From JL08 sp039969355 (GTDB lineage: Bacteria > Pseudomonadota > Alphaproteobacteria > Rhodobacterales > Rhodobacteraceae), in NCBI GenBank assembly GCA_039969355.1, contig JBDVOA010000001.1:124001-188000 (forward strand): a stretch of DNA of 64,000 nucleotides, given 5' to 3'. Under the pieces are notes generated by a model. It saw only the letters and a program-made list of their open reading frames with translations. It did not search any database and had not been told where the DNA came from. Position numbers and translations under genes: made by a program. Shown here piece by piece: positions 26,701 to 35,665 of the stretch (position 1 is its first letter; every line of letters begins with the position of its first letter).

Positions 26701-27977
26701 CGGTAGAAGTACTCCACTAGGAACATCGGTACGGACGGCACGTAAGTGCACAACATAAGCACTGCCAAGAGTACCCCAACGAACCAGATATTGACCTTGG
26801 AAACCTCCCATATGTTGGCGCGCGCGACCGAACAGGCGGTGATCAGCACTGAAGCGACAGGCGGTGTTTGTTGTCCGATGGCAAGGTTCAGCGTGACCAC
26901 CAGACCAAAGTGCACCGGATCAATGCCCGCCGCCGTGATGAGCGGGATCACAATCGGGATCACCAGAATGATTGCGGCGGCGGAATGCAGAAAGAATCCC
27001 ACGATTAGGAAAAAGAAGTTCAGGATCAGCAGGATCATCCATTGCTGATCGGTGATAGACAGGATGCCTTCGGCCAGTTGTTGCGGGATCTGCGCGCGGG
27101 TCAGGAAACCACCCATCAGCACCGATGCTGCCACCAAAAGCATGACCACGGCTGTCTGGATACCGCCATCCAGCATTGCGCTGCGCAAGTGCCGCACATC
27201 AAGGTTACCATACCAGGTAGAGACCACAATTGCCGCCAGAACCGCAAGGCCCGCCGCTTCGGTCGCCGTGACATAGCCGCCAAAGATACCGCCCAGAATG
27301 ATCACGGGCAAGGTAAACGCAGGCAAGGCATCCATGAACGTCTCACGCAGGCGTGGCAGGTTGAACGCCGCTTCGGTGGGAAAATTGTAACGTTTGGCAA
27401 ACAAATAAGCGACCATCATGAGCCCTCCGGCCCCAAGTAGCCCCGGAACGACACCCGCGACAAACAATTGCTCGACAGACGTATTTGCAGAGGCCGCGTA
27501 GAGGATCATCGGAATCGACGGCGGAATGATTATCGCAAGCGATGCGGAGGATGACGTCACCGCAGCGGAGAATTCCTTGGAATAGCCGCGCTTTTTCATC
27601 TGCGGGATCAGAATGGAACCCATCGCCGCTACATCCGCGACCGCTGAGCCGGAGATTTCGGCGAAAAACAGCGACACCCCGATGTTGACCATGGCAAGCC
27701 CACCCCGGATGAACCCGATGATCGCGGTCACGAAGTTGATCAGCCGGTCGGTAATCCCTCCCGCGTTCATGATTGCTCCGGCAAGTACAAACATGGGGAT
27801 TGCGATCAGCGAAAACTTGGTCGACCCGTCGTACATATCCAATGCGATGGTGACGAGGCTATCCGGCCCTTCGGTGACCAGAAGGCCCAGAACACCAGAC
27901 ATTGCCAATGCAACAGCGATTGGCATGTTTATGCAAATCATGATCAGCATCGCAACGAAAATGGCGGCCATCAACAT
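26697..27977 (-). CDS. TRAP transporter large membrane subunit (DctM)
   Basis: 426 residues with about 12 hydrophobic segments. Landmarks are AEISGSAVADVAAMGSILIP and MKKRGYSKEFSAAVTSSSA, the usual DctM signature around the first pore repeat, and a second repeat with GQQTPPVASVLITACSVARA. It carries the substrate across the inner membrane with the DctQ partner, whose stop overlaps this start by one base. It lies between the transporter and catabolic enzyme genes of one operon, so the substrate is presumably what the CoA-transferase and crotonase handle. Confidence 0.92.
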   Translation of the reverse strand: MLMAAIFVAMLIMICINMPIAVALAMSGVLGLLVTEGPDSLVTIALDMYDGSTKFSLIAIPMFVLAGAIMNAGGITDRLINFVTAIIGFIRGGLAMVNIGVSLFFAEISGSAVADVAAMGSILIPQMKKRGYSKEFSAAVTSSSASLAIIIPPSIPMILYAASANTSVEQLFVAGVVPGLLGAGGLMMVAYLFAKRYNFPTEAAFNLPRLRETFMDALPAFTLPVIILGGIFGGYVTATEAAGLAVLAAIVVSTWYGNLDVRHLRSAMLDGGIQTAVVMLLVAASVLMGGFLTRAQIPQQLAEGILSITDQQWMILLILNFFFLIVGFFLHSAAAIILVIPIVIPLITAAGIDPVHFGLVVTLNLAIGQQTPPVASVLITACSVARANIWEVSKVNIWFVGVLLAVLMLCTYVPSVPMFLVEYFYR

Positions 27978-28543
27978 CAGGCGCGATCCTTGTTCTTTTC
28001 AAGTTCGGTTTCGACTTCTTCTTCAATTTCCGCATGTTCGAGTGAAATACCGGCAGCTGTCAGCTTCAAAAATCCGGGCAAGCTGAGCATCTGACACAGC
28101 ATGAACAGGATCGCGCCAATCGGTATGATGGATTGCGTGAACTGAATTGGTACCCATGTCAGGGAAATCAACGTGTCGCCCGCAAGGACTTCAAGGACTT
28201 GAAGACCGGCACGTGCCATGAGGAAAAAGAAGATCAGCACAATCGCCTCGCCTAAAAGCAATACGGCGATACGCAGTTTTTGAGGCATGGCCAGCAACAC
28301 TGAGTCAAAGCCGATATGGCGACGGTGCAAGGCGGCCAACGCTGATCCGTAATAGGTGATCCAGGCCAGCATGATGGCGGCGACCTCATCATACCAGGAA
28401 AAGCTTTGCCCCAGCAGGCGGGCAATCACGGCCATGGTCACAATCAATGTCAGCAATATCATCAGGCTGATCGTGATCCATTCAAGCACCTTGCTCAGCA
28501 TCCGGTTGATACGGGACAGGGTCGGGTAGGCAGCATGTTCCAT
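27977..28543 (-). CDS. TRAP transporter small membrane subunit (DctQ)
   Basis: About 188 residues with four transmembrane helices, including LEWITISLMILLTLIVTMAV and IAVLLLGEAIVLIFFFLMAR, and a highly charged C-terminal tail rich in Glu and Lys. The DctQ pattern FSWYDEVAAIMLAWITYYGS and RRHIGFDSVLLAMP is present. The start at MEHAAY is preferred for a weak AGG nearby, but an ATG 13 codons upstream (28582) is equally possible. The gene is between the binding protein and the large subunit. Confidence 0.9.
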   Translation of the reverse strand: MEHAAYPTLSRINRMLSKVLEWITISLMILLTLIVTMAVIARLLGQSFSWYDEVAAIMLAWITYYGSALAALHRRHIGFDSVLLAMPQKLRIAVLLLGEAIVLIFFFLMARAGLQVLEVLAGDTLISLTWVPIQFTQSIIPIGAILFMLCQMLSLPGFLKLTAAGISLEHAEIEEEVETELEKNKDRA

Positions 28544-28654
28544 GTGGGTCAGACCTGTAGGATACCGGATTACACGCCCCATGAACCGCGGATGCGTGCC
28601 GTTGTGGGTTTTGGAGTCAGGCAGCAGGAAACTTACCTGCCGCCTGCTATCCGG

Positions 28655-29635
28655 TCAGCTAGCGTTGCCAAGACCAAGAACGGTGTCGATCATATCTTGA
28701 CCGCCCTCGACCTCATCCGCAAACTGCTTGTAGATCGGCTTGGAGGCTTCGATGAAAGCGTCCTTATCGGCAGTATTAACTGCAACACCTGCATCCTCGA
28801 TCACTTTCAAAAGGCTTGCTTCCAGCTCCGCTGCTTTCTCGTAGGTAAAATCCTGCGTCTGATTGGCACAATCAGTCAGGCCTGCCTGCATTTCGGCGTC
28901 GAGCCCGTCGAATTTCTTTTTCGACATCAGGATATACGCAGGCGTATAGACATGGCCGGTCACAGACAGGTACTTTTGCACTTCCTGGAACTTGGCCGAT
29001 GCGATCTGCGCATAAGGGTTTTCCTGCCCGTCGATCACGCCCGTTTGCAGCGCGGTAAAGACGTCTGAGAAGGCCATAGGCGTCGGGTTGGCCCCATACT
29101 CCTGGAACATCTTCAAGCGCCAAACACCGTTTGGTGTGCGCAGTTTTATGCCCTCCAGGTCGGCAGGCACGTTGATCGGGCGCGTGTTGTTGGTGATGTT
29201 GCGAAAACCGTTCTCGGCCAAACCGACGATGTGATAGTCGTTGTCATTGGCCGCAGCCTGAAACTTGTCCATCATCGCGTTTTGAACGCGGCGCATGTGG
29301 TCACGATCCTTGATGATGTAGGGCATCTCAAAAATACCAAAAGTATCGTCCACCGAGGACATCACCGATGACGGCAATGAGAAATCGACCTGTCCCAACT
29401 TGAGCTTTTGCAGCAGTTCTTTGTCCTTGCCCAGTTGTGACGATCCAAAGGTCTGCACCTCGACTGCGTCGCCCATGGCGCCGTTCACGCAGGCGGCAAA
29501 GTTATCAACCGACGCCTCAAACAGGGATCCCGGATTGCCCACGTGGCCAAATTTCAAAGTCATATCCGCAGCGTAAGCACCGGTCGCCATACCGACGGCT
29601 GTCGTCGCTGCAAGCAGTTTTGCGATAATCTTCAT
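28655..29635 (-). CDS. TRAP transporter periplasmic binding protein (DctP)
   Basis: 326 residues with a signal peptide cleaved near GAYAADMTL. The DctP domain shows LKFGHVGNPGSLFEASVDNF, the arginine-bearing ligand strand GIKLRTPNGVWRLKMF, and FSDVFTALQTGVIDGQENPY, which is typical of solute-binding proteins for organic acids. The conserved Arg in KLRTP normally pairs with the carboxylate of the ligand. The ligand is unknown; the operon suggests a carboxylic acid that becomes a CoA ester. Confidence 0.92.
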   Translation of the reverse strand: MKIIAKLLAATTAVGMATGAYAADMTLKFGHVGNPGSLFEASVDNFAACVNGAMGDAVEVQTFGSSQLGKDKELLQKLKLGQVDFSLPSSVMSSVDDTFGIFEMPYIIKDRDHMRRVQNAMMDKFQAAANDNDYHIVGLAENGFRNITNNTRPINVPADLEGIKLRTPNGVWRLKMFQEYGANPTPMAFSDVFTALQTGVIDGQENPYAQIASAKFQEVQKYLSVTGHVYTPAYILMSKKKFDGLDAEMQAGLTDCANQTQDFTYEKAAELEASLLKVIEDAGVAVNTADKDAFIEASKPIYKQFADEVEGGQDMIDTVLGLGNAS

Positions 29636-29697
29636 GACGTTCTCCTCCCAGAGATTGGATTTTTCTAGTATTATTGCCCCATTTTCGAGGTCATTTT

Positions 29698-30855
29698 TTA
29701 GCTCAGCAATGCCATTGCCGCCTGAACTCCGCCTGTCTCATGCGGGATGTTTGCCTGTTTCAAGCCCATTTCGACACCGGCCAACGTCGCGACGAGCATC
29801 AGATCATTAAAATCGCCCAGATGCCCGATGCGGAAGACTTTATCAGCGACTTTCGAAAGGCCATTGCCCAAAGATATATCGTATTCTTTGAGTGTCGTGG
29901 CGCGGAATGCATCCGCGCTGTGCCCCTCGGGCAGTTTCACTGCCGTCAGAACGCCGCTTTCCTGGCCCTGTGTCGCACAGAGCACCTCAAGCCCCCATGT
30001 GCGCACGGCCGCCCGCGCTGCTGCACCGTGCCGTGCGTGGCGGGCAAATACGTTTTCCAGCCCCTCTTCGTGCAGCATGTCCACGGCTTCGTTTAACCCG
30101 TACAGAAGGTTGGTCGCAGGCGTATATGGGAAGTAACCGGTCTTGTTCGGCCCCACCATTTCGGCCCAGTCCCAGTAGGACCGTTGCAGCGTGGCGGATT
30201 TATGTGCAGCCATTGCCTTGGCGCTGGCTGCATTAAAGGACAGGCCCGGCGGCAACATCAGCCCTTTTTGGGAGCCTGATACAGTGACGTCTACGCCCCA
30301 TTCATCGTGCTGGTAGTCCAATGATGCAAGGCCAGAAATGGTATCGACCATCAAAAGAGCCGGGTGCCCTGCCCGATCAATCGCCTTGCGTACCTCATCG
30401 ATGGGTGAAACTGAACCGGTCGACGTCTCATTGTGAACCACACAGACCGCTTTGATTTGATGGGCTTTGTCTTCGGCGAGATGGGACTCAATCTGGGCAG
30501 GGTCCGCCCCACTTCGCCAATCGCCTTCGATAAACTCCGGCTTCAGTCCCAGCTTTTCGGCCAGCTTCTTCCATAAGGTTGAAAAGTGCCCGGTTTCAAA
30601 CATCAGCACCCGATCTCCGGGGGACAATGTGTTGACCAATGCCGCTTCCCAAGCGCCGGTGCCGGAGGCGGGATAGATGAACACGTTTTCCTTGGTCTTG
30701 AAAATCGTCTTAATACCGTCCAGCGCCTTCATACCAACTTTCGCAAAATCCGGGCCCCGGTGATCGATTGTCTGTTGCCCGATCGCGCTCAGGATGCGGT
30801 CGGGCACAGCGCTGGGGCCAGGGATTTGCAGGAAATGACGGCCAGCTTTTCTCAT
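29698..30855 (-). CDS. Alanine/serine-glyoxylate aminotransferase family enzyme
   Basis: 385 residues, class V PLP aminotransferase. HFLQIPGPSAVPDRIL opens the protein, YPASGTGAWEAALVN builds the phosphate pocket, and the Schiff-base Lys is K197 in VSGSQKGLMLPPG. The family moves amino groups from serine, alanine or aspartate to glyoxylate, giving glycine. BhcA of the beta-hydroxyaspartate cycle belongs to the same family, but the other bhc genes are absent here. The ATG at MRKAGRHF is chosen because the sequence upstream is the divergent promoter. It is first in the seven-gene operon, so glyoxylate is probably formed by the pathway. Confidence 0.88.
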   Translation of the reverse strand: MRKAGRHFLQIPGPSAVPDRILSAIGQQTIDHRGPDFAKVGMKALDGIKTIFKTKENVFIYPASGTGAWEAALVNTLSPGDRVLMFETGHFSTLWKKLAEKLGLKPEFIEGDWRSGADPAQIESHLAEDKAHQIKAVCVVHNETSTGSVSPIDEVRKAIDRAGHPALLMVDTISGLASLDYQHDEWGVDVTVSGSQKGLMLPPGLSFNAASAKAMAAHKSATLQRSYWDWAEMVGPNKTGYFPYTPATNLLYGLNEAVDMLHEEGLENVFARHARHGAAARAAVRTWGLEVLCATQGQESGVLTAVKLPEGHSADAFRATTLKEYDISLGNGLSKVADKVFRIGHLGDFNDLMLVATLAGVEMGLKQANIPHETGGVQAAMALLS

Positions 30856-30940
30856 GATGGAATGTCTCACAATTGGGTGCGCAATGGACCAGCAGGGCAG
30901 CGTAGATCGTCCAAATTCGCTTTTTGGTTGCTGCAACGTA

Positions 30941-30956
30941 ATTTTGAATTCATAAT
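30941..30956. promoter_or_regulatory. Imperfect palindrome in the divergent promoter
   Basis: ATTTTGAATTCATAAT has a perfect TGAATTCA core and ATT/AAT ends with one mismatch pair. It lies 85 bases before the aminotransferase start and 45 before the FAD/Fe-S dehydrogenase start. A FadR-type GntR gene lies downstream of the dehydrogenase and is the likely binder. Confidence 0.45.
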
Positions 30957-31000
30957 TAAGTCAACCGAATTGTTTGCGCCGCAAGGACGCTGGATCGCAT

Positions 31001-33898
31001 ATGTCTGACCTATTCGACGCTCTTAAGACCCGCGTGCAGGGCGACCTCATGTTCGACAGTTTTTCGCGGGGTCGCTATGCCACGGATGCCTCCCTCTATC
31101 AGATGATGCCGCTGGGGGTGCTTTCTCCGAAGTCCGAAGATGACATCCGTGCCGCCATCGACATCGCCGGCGAACAGGGCCTGCCGATGCTGGCGCGTGG
31201 CGGGGGTACGTCACAATGCGGGCAGACCGTGAACGAAGCACTGGTGCTGGATAACACGCAGCATTTCAACGATATTCTTGAATTGGATATCGAAGGACAA
31301 CGCTGTGTTGTGCGCCCCGGCATTGTACTGGACGAACTCAACCGCGCGCTCAAACCCCACGGGCTTTGGTTTCCCGTCGATGTCTCAACCGCATCGCGCG
31401 CGACTATCGGCGGGATGACAGGCAACAACTCCTGTGGTGGTAAATCCCTGCGCTACGGTATGATGCGAGACAGTGTTCTATCGATTGACGCCTTTCTGGC
31501 AGATGGTAGCAAGTATCACTTCGGTCCCGTTGGGGCCGCCGCTTCGCCACCATTGCAAGCGCTGACCGACGATCTTCTGAGGTTGGGAACGCGGGAATCG
31601 GCGGAAATTGACGCCCGATTCCCCAAGGTTATGCGCCGGGTGGGTGGCTATAACATTGACGCTCTAGTACCCAAGAACACCCCCAACAACCTTGCGCATC
31701 TTTTGGTGGGTTCTGAAGGAACACTTGCTTATTCGACGGCGATTGAACTGAAGCTTTGGCCGATCCTTTCGCAAAAGGTGCTGGGCGTCTGCCATTTCCC
31801 GACCTTCCATCATGCAATGGATGCCACACAGCATCTGGTCAAGTTGAACCCGCAGGGGGTTGAGCTTGTGGATGCCACGATGATCGCTTTGGCACGTGAT
31901 ATCCCGATGTTCCGCCAGACCATTGAGGAGTTTGTGACCGGTAAACCTGATGCCTTGCTGCTGGTCGAATTTGCCGAAGAAGACCAGGATCTGCATGCCC
32001 AAAAGCTGCGTCAACTTGACGAGATGATGGGCGATCTTGGGTTCTCATGGTCCGGCAGCGGCAAGAACTGGGGCGGCATGACACCGGTGTCAGACCCGTC
32101 AATGCAGGCGCGTATTGCGGATTTGCGCAGTTCAGGCCTGAACATCATGATGTCCATGAAAAGCGACGGTAAACCAGTGTCCTTTGTAGAAGACTGCGCT
32201 GTGGAACTGCCCGACCTTGCCGCCTATACTGCTGGCCTGACCGAGATTTTCGAGCGTCACGGCACACGAGGCACTTGGTATGCCCATGCCTCGGTCGGGT
32301 GCTTACATGTGCGTCCGATCCTGAACCTCAAGCTGGATCAGGATGTCAAGACCATGCGTGCGATTGCCGAGGAATGCTTTGATCTGGTGGCACGGTACAA
32401 GGGCTCCCATTCGGGCGAACACGGTGACGGGCTTGTCCGCTCCCAATTCCATGAAAAGATGTTTGGGGCCCGCATGGTTGCGAGCTTCGGCGAAGTCAAA
32501 AAGCGGTTTGATCCTAACGGCCTGTTCAACCCCGGCAAGATTGTCGATGCACCCAAGATGGATGACCGTCGTCTTTTCCGCTATAGCCCCGACTACGAAG
32601 TGGCAGAGTTTCGGACCGGGCTTGACTGGTCCGACTGGACCGGCAGCGCAGGTGGTTTTCAAGGCGCAGTTGAGATGTGCAACAACAATGGGGCCTGTCG
32701 CAAGCTCAAGGGCGGGGTCATGTGCCCCTCCTTCCGGGTGACTCGCAAGGAACAGGACCTCACGCGCGGCCGGGCGAATACGCTGCGGCTGGCGATTTCG
32801 GGTCAATTGGGGCCGGAAGCGCTGACCTCTGATCAGATGGCTGACACGATGAAACTGTGTGTGTCTTGCAAAGGTTGCAAACGCGAATGTCCCACGGGCG
32901 TGGACATGGCGCGAATGAAGATCGAAGTACAAGCTGCCCGCATGCGCAAAACCGGGCTGCGCCTGCATGACCGTCTGACCGCTTTCCTGCCGCGCTATGC
33001 CCCTTGGGCAGCGCGCTTCACCTTTCTGGCAAACCTGCGCAACACGGTTCCGGGACTGGCAAAGCTGACCGAACGGCTGACTGGCTTCACCGCGACGCGC
33101 ATGCTGCCGACATGGCACAAGCACCCGTTTAAAGACAACGAAGCGCCCTGCCAAGACAACCCCAAAGCAGTCGCCTTCGCTGATTGCTTCAACCGCTACT
33201 TTGAACCTGAAAACCTGCGCGCCGCGCTCAAAGTGCTGGCAGCGTCAGATGTGCCGGTGCATCTGGCCCAAGCCCCAAAGGGTGAACGCCCGCTATGCTG
33301 TGGACGTACGTTTCTGTCTGTCGGTTTGTTAGATGAGGCAAAGGTGGAAGCGCAGCGAATGGTTGACGCCCTGTTACCCTTCGCAAGACAGGGGCTGCCC
33401 ATCATTGGGTTGGAACCCAGTTGCCTGCTGACTCTGCGCGATGAAATCCCGGCACTTTTACCCGGTGAAGACACCGCACAGCTTGCCACCAAGGCACGCA
33501 TGCTGGAAGAATACATCGCCGATCAGGAAGGCAACCCGGACTTTCAACTGCCACTGACTTCCCCTGCCCCAAAGGTCCTGTTGCATGGGCACTGCCATCA
33601 AAAGGCGATGGGCGTCATGTCCAGCATTGAGAAAACCCTATCCTTGTTGCCTGGTACACAGGTCGAATTCGTTGAAACTAGCTGCTGTGGCATGGCAGGT
33701 GCATTTGGGTATAGTGCCGAGACCCACGAAACATCCCGCGCGATGGCAGAGTTGGATCTGGCCCCAGCGATCAGAAATGCCGACACAGAAACATTAATCG
33801 TGGCAGATGGCACATCCTGTCGGCACCAAGTAGCGGACATGACCGCGCGCAAACCTATCCACATGGCGCGACTGCTCGAAATGGCCCTGAAAAAATGA
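31001..33898 (+). CDS. Fused FAD-linked 2-hydroxyacid dehydrogenase and Fe-S/CCG protein (YdiJ type)
   Basis: 965 residues. From N to C: a VAO-type FAD domain (LARGGGTSQCGQTVNEALVL, GMTGNNSCGGKSLRYGMM near 135-152), the FAD-oxidase C domain (KGSHSGEHGDGLVRSQF), a 4Fe-4S part (C620-x2-C623-x2-C626-x3-C630-Pro), and two CCG half-domains (HGHCHQKAM, ETSCCGMAGAFGY). This equals GlcD plus GlcF in one chain, like E. coli YdiJ and D-2-hydroxyglutarate dehydrogenases. It oxidises a D-2-hydroxy acid and passes electrons to the quinone pool. The ATG at MSDLFDAL is used. Its divergence from the glyoxylate aminotransferase suggests glycolate or a related hydroxy acid. Confidence 0.9.
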   Translation: MSDLFDALKTRVQGDLMFDSFSRGRYATDASLYQMMPLGVLSPKSEDDIRAAIDIAGEQGLPMLARGGGTSQCGQTVNEALVLDNTQHFNDILELDIEGQRCVVRPGIVLDELNRALKPHGLWFPVDVSTASRATIGGMTGNNSCGGKSLRYGMMRDSVLSIDAFLADGSKYHFGPVGAAASPPLQALTDDLLRLGTRESAEIDARFPKVMRRVGGYNIDALVPKNTPNNLAHLLVGSEGTLAYSTAIELKLWPILSQKVLGVCHFPTFHHAMDATQHLVKLNPQGVELVDATMIALARDIPMFRQTIEEFVTGKPDALLLVEFAEEDQDLHAQKLRQLDEMMGDLGFSWSGSGKNWGGMTPVSDPSMQARIADLRSSGLNIMMSMKSDGKPVSFVEDCAVELPDLAAYTAGLTEIFERHGTRGTWYAHASVGCLHVRPILNLKLDQDVKTMRAIAEECFDLVARYKGSHSGEHGDGLVRSQFHEKMFGARMVASFGEVKKRFDPNGLFNPGKIVDAPKMDDRRLFRYSPDYEVAEFRTGLDWSDWTGSAGGFQGAVEMCNNNGACRKLKGGVMCPSFRVTRKEQDLTRGRANTLRLAISGQLGPEALTSDQMADTMKLCVSCKGCKRECPTGVDMARMKIEVQAARMRKTGLRLHDRLTAFLPRYAPWAARFTFLANLRNTVPGLAKLTERLTGFTATRMLPTWHKHPFKDNEAPCQDNPKAVAFADCFNRYFEPENLRAALKVLAASDVPVHLAQAPKGERPLCCGRTFLSVGLLDEAKVEAQRMVDALLPFARQGLPIIGLEPSCLLTLRDEIPALLPGEDTAQLATKARMLEEYIADQEGNPDFQLPLTSPAPKVLLHGHCHQKAMGVMSSIEKTLSLLPGTQVEFVETSCCGMAGAFGYSAETHETSRAMAELDLAPAIRNADTETLIVADGTSCRHQVADMTARKPIHMARLLEMALKK

Positions 33899-33911
33899 GA
33901 TTACATTCCCA

Positions 33912-34598
33912 ATGATGCAAGCACCAAATCCTCATGCAATCACCCGCAAATCGTTACACCACGAGCTGGTGGACCGGCTTCAGACATTGATTATCAATGC
34001 GGAACTGGAACCCGGCTCCAAGGTACCGGAAAAACTGCTGTGTGACCAATTTGGGGTCTCACGCACGCCGCTGCGTGAGGCACTCAAGGTGCTTGCATCA
34101 GACGGCCTGGTCCGGCTTGAGCCAAATCGTGGCGCCTGGGTGACCCGAGTCACGATTGAGGAAGTTGAAGAGGTCTTTCCAGTTCTGGGCGCATTGGAGG
34201 CCCTGTCGGGCGAACTGGCTTGCAAGCATATCAGCGATGACGAAATTGCCGCGATCAGCGATTTGCACGAACAGATGATGCAAAGCTACAAAGTCCGTGA
34301 TCTGGGCGCTTACTTCAGCATCAACCAGAAAATTCATCGAGCCATTCTGCTTGCCGCACGGAACGGGACGTTAGCGACGTCCTGTCAGGCCCTGTCACTG
34401 CGCATGCAGCGGGCCCGATATCTGGCCAATATGACGCAAGGACGGTGGCAAGAAGCTGTGCATGAACACGAGCGTATCTTGGAATTTCTTGCCGCACGTG
34501 ATGGTCCTAACTTGGCGCGAACTCTGATGGATCACATGAACTCTAAACGCCTGTCGGTCTTACGTTGGCTTCAGTCGGGCGGAGCAACTACAGATTGA
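33912..34598 (+). CDS. GntR/FadR-type regulator
   Basis: 228 residues. Winged helix N-terminus with LLCDQFGVSRTPLREALKVL and LEPNRGAWVTRV, then an FCD domain whose histidine pattern (KIHRAILLA, VHEHERILEFLAARD) usually binds a metal and a carboxylate effector. It starts 13 bases after the dehydrogenase stop, so the two are co-transcribed. It is the natural regulator of both this transcript and the divergent seven-gene operon. A palindromic candidate site lies between their starts. Confidence 0.9.
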   Translation: MMQAPNPHAITRKSLHHELVDRLQTLIINAELEPGSKVPEKLLCDQFGVSRTPLREALKVLASDGLVRLEPNRGAWVTRVTIEEVEEVFPVLGALEALSGELACKHISDDEIAAISDLHEQMMQSYKVRDLGAYFSINQKIHRAILLAARNGTLATSCQALSLRMQRARYLANMTQGRWQEAVHEHERILEFLAARDGPNLARTLMDHMNSKRLSVLRWLQSGGATTD

Positions 34599-34737
34599 GA
34601 GTTTCCGGTACCTCCGTACCTCGGTTGGCCGCTATTGGAAGTGCTGGCAATCTGCTTTGCGCTCGGGGAAAGTCTAAGCCGCGCAAAGCGTCGATGCAGG
34701 CCGACTACTTCGCATCGATCACATGTTACTTAAGCGC

Positions 34738-34755
34738 AAAAACCCGTTTTCGGGT
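34738..34755 (-). terminator. Intrinsic terminator after the fumarylpyruvate-hydrolase-like gene
   Basis: On the minus strand, ACCCG-AAAA-CGGGT forms a tight hairpin with a GNRA-size loop followed by five T. It lies about 75 bases past the stop at 34829. On the plus strand no T-run follows, so it acts for the minus-strand gene. Confidence 0.5.
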
Positions 34756-34828
34756 GGGTGAGATCATTGCCATGGCAACCGGAACGGAATTCTCTAAGCC
34801 ACTCCGGCCACCTGTCGTCGCAACTGGA

Positions 34829-35512
34829 TCACACGACTTTAACCGTCAGCGTCCCTACGCCCTCGATTGCCGCTTCCATCACGTCTCCCCGCTCGATGGC
34901 ATTCACACCCGCTGGCGTCCCTGCCATGATCACATCTCCGGCCTGAAGCTCAAAGTACTCCGACAAGTAGGCGATCATCTCAGGCACCTTCCAGATCATC
35001 TGGTTCAGGTCACCCTCTTGCCTCGTGTCGCCGTTGACCTTCAGCACAACGCTGCCCTGATCCGGGTGGCCGACCTCTGAGACCGGCTTCAATGGGCCTA
35101 CCGGCCCGGAGCGCTCAAAGGCTTTGCCGATTTCCCAAGGCCGACCCATTTTCTTGGCTTCTCCCTGCAAATCGCGACGTGTCATGTCCAGCGATACGCC
35201 ATAGCCCCAGACGTGGTCGAGGGCGCTCTCGAGCGGGATATTGGTGCCGCCGGATTTCAGACCAACCAGCAACTCGATCTCGTGATGCACGTCCGCGCTG
35301 TGCGGCGGATAAGGGAATTCGCCCGAAGCATCGAGGTTGTTGGGGTTCTTTTGAAAGAAGAAGGGCGGCTCGCGGTTCGGATCATGCCCCATTTCGACTG
35401 CATGCGCGGCGAAATTGCGGCCGATGCAATAGACCCGCCTGACGGGGAAAGTTCCACCTGCCGTGGTCGGGATAGCATGTATTTCGGGGGCGGGGATGAC
35501 GTGGTTCGACAT
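34829..35512 (-). CDS. Fumarylacetoacetate hydrolase family protein (fumarylpyruvate-hydrolase-like)
   Basis: About 227 residues, the compact FAH fold. VRRVYCIGRNFAAHAVEMG and PPFFFQKNPNNLD open the domain. Metal ligands are in HHEIELLVGL and the Asp of SLDMTRRDLQ, and EAKKMGRPWEIGKAF and MAGTPAGVNAI complete it. The pattern is that of fumarylpyruvate hydrolases of the gentisate pathway, but no gentisate genes are near. The ATG at MSNHVIP is used. It lies downstream of a GntR gene on the same strand and ends before a clear hairpin terminator. Confidence 0.88.
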   Translation of the reverse strand: MSNHVIPAPEIHAIPTTAGGTFPVRRVYCIGRNFAAHAVEMGHDPNREPPFFFQKNPNNLDASGEFPYPPHSADVHHEIELLVGLKSGGTNIPLESALDHVWGYGVSLDMTRRDLQGEAKKMGRPWEIGKAFERSGPVGPLKPVSEVGHPDQGSVVLKVNGDTRQEGDLNQMIWKVPEMIAYLSEYFELQAGDVIMAGTPAGVNAIERGDVMEAAIEGVGTLTVKVV

Positions 35513-35665
35513 GTGCTTCCTCATTTTGCACCCGACTGTAGGCGCGTTTGGTTTCCAGAGGCGTTTCAAACAAGCTGGTTGACGCGTTGCAAATTGCCAC
35601 CACGAAAAACCAATTGGGACTAACGCCAGAGTTGAGCCTTGTTTTTCTTCTGCATTGAGCGGGAA

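Noticed and set aside
29698..33898. A beta-hydroxyaspartate (bhc) cycle cluster
   Set aside because: Only a BhcA-family aminotransferase is present. No hydroxyaspartate aldolase, dehydratase or iminosuccinate reductase genes are nearby.
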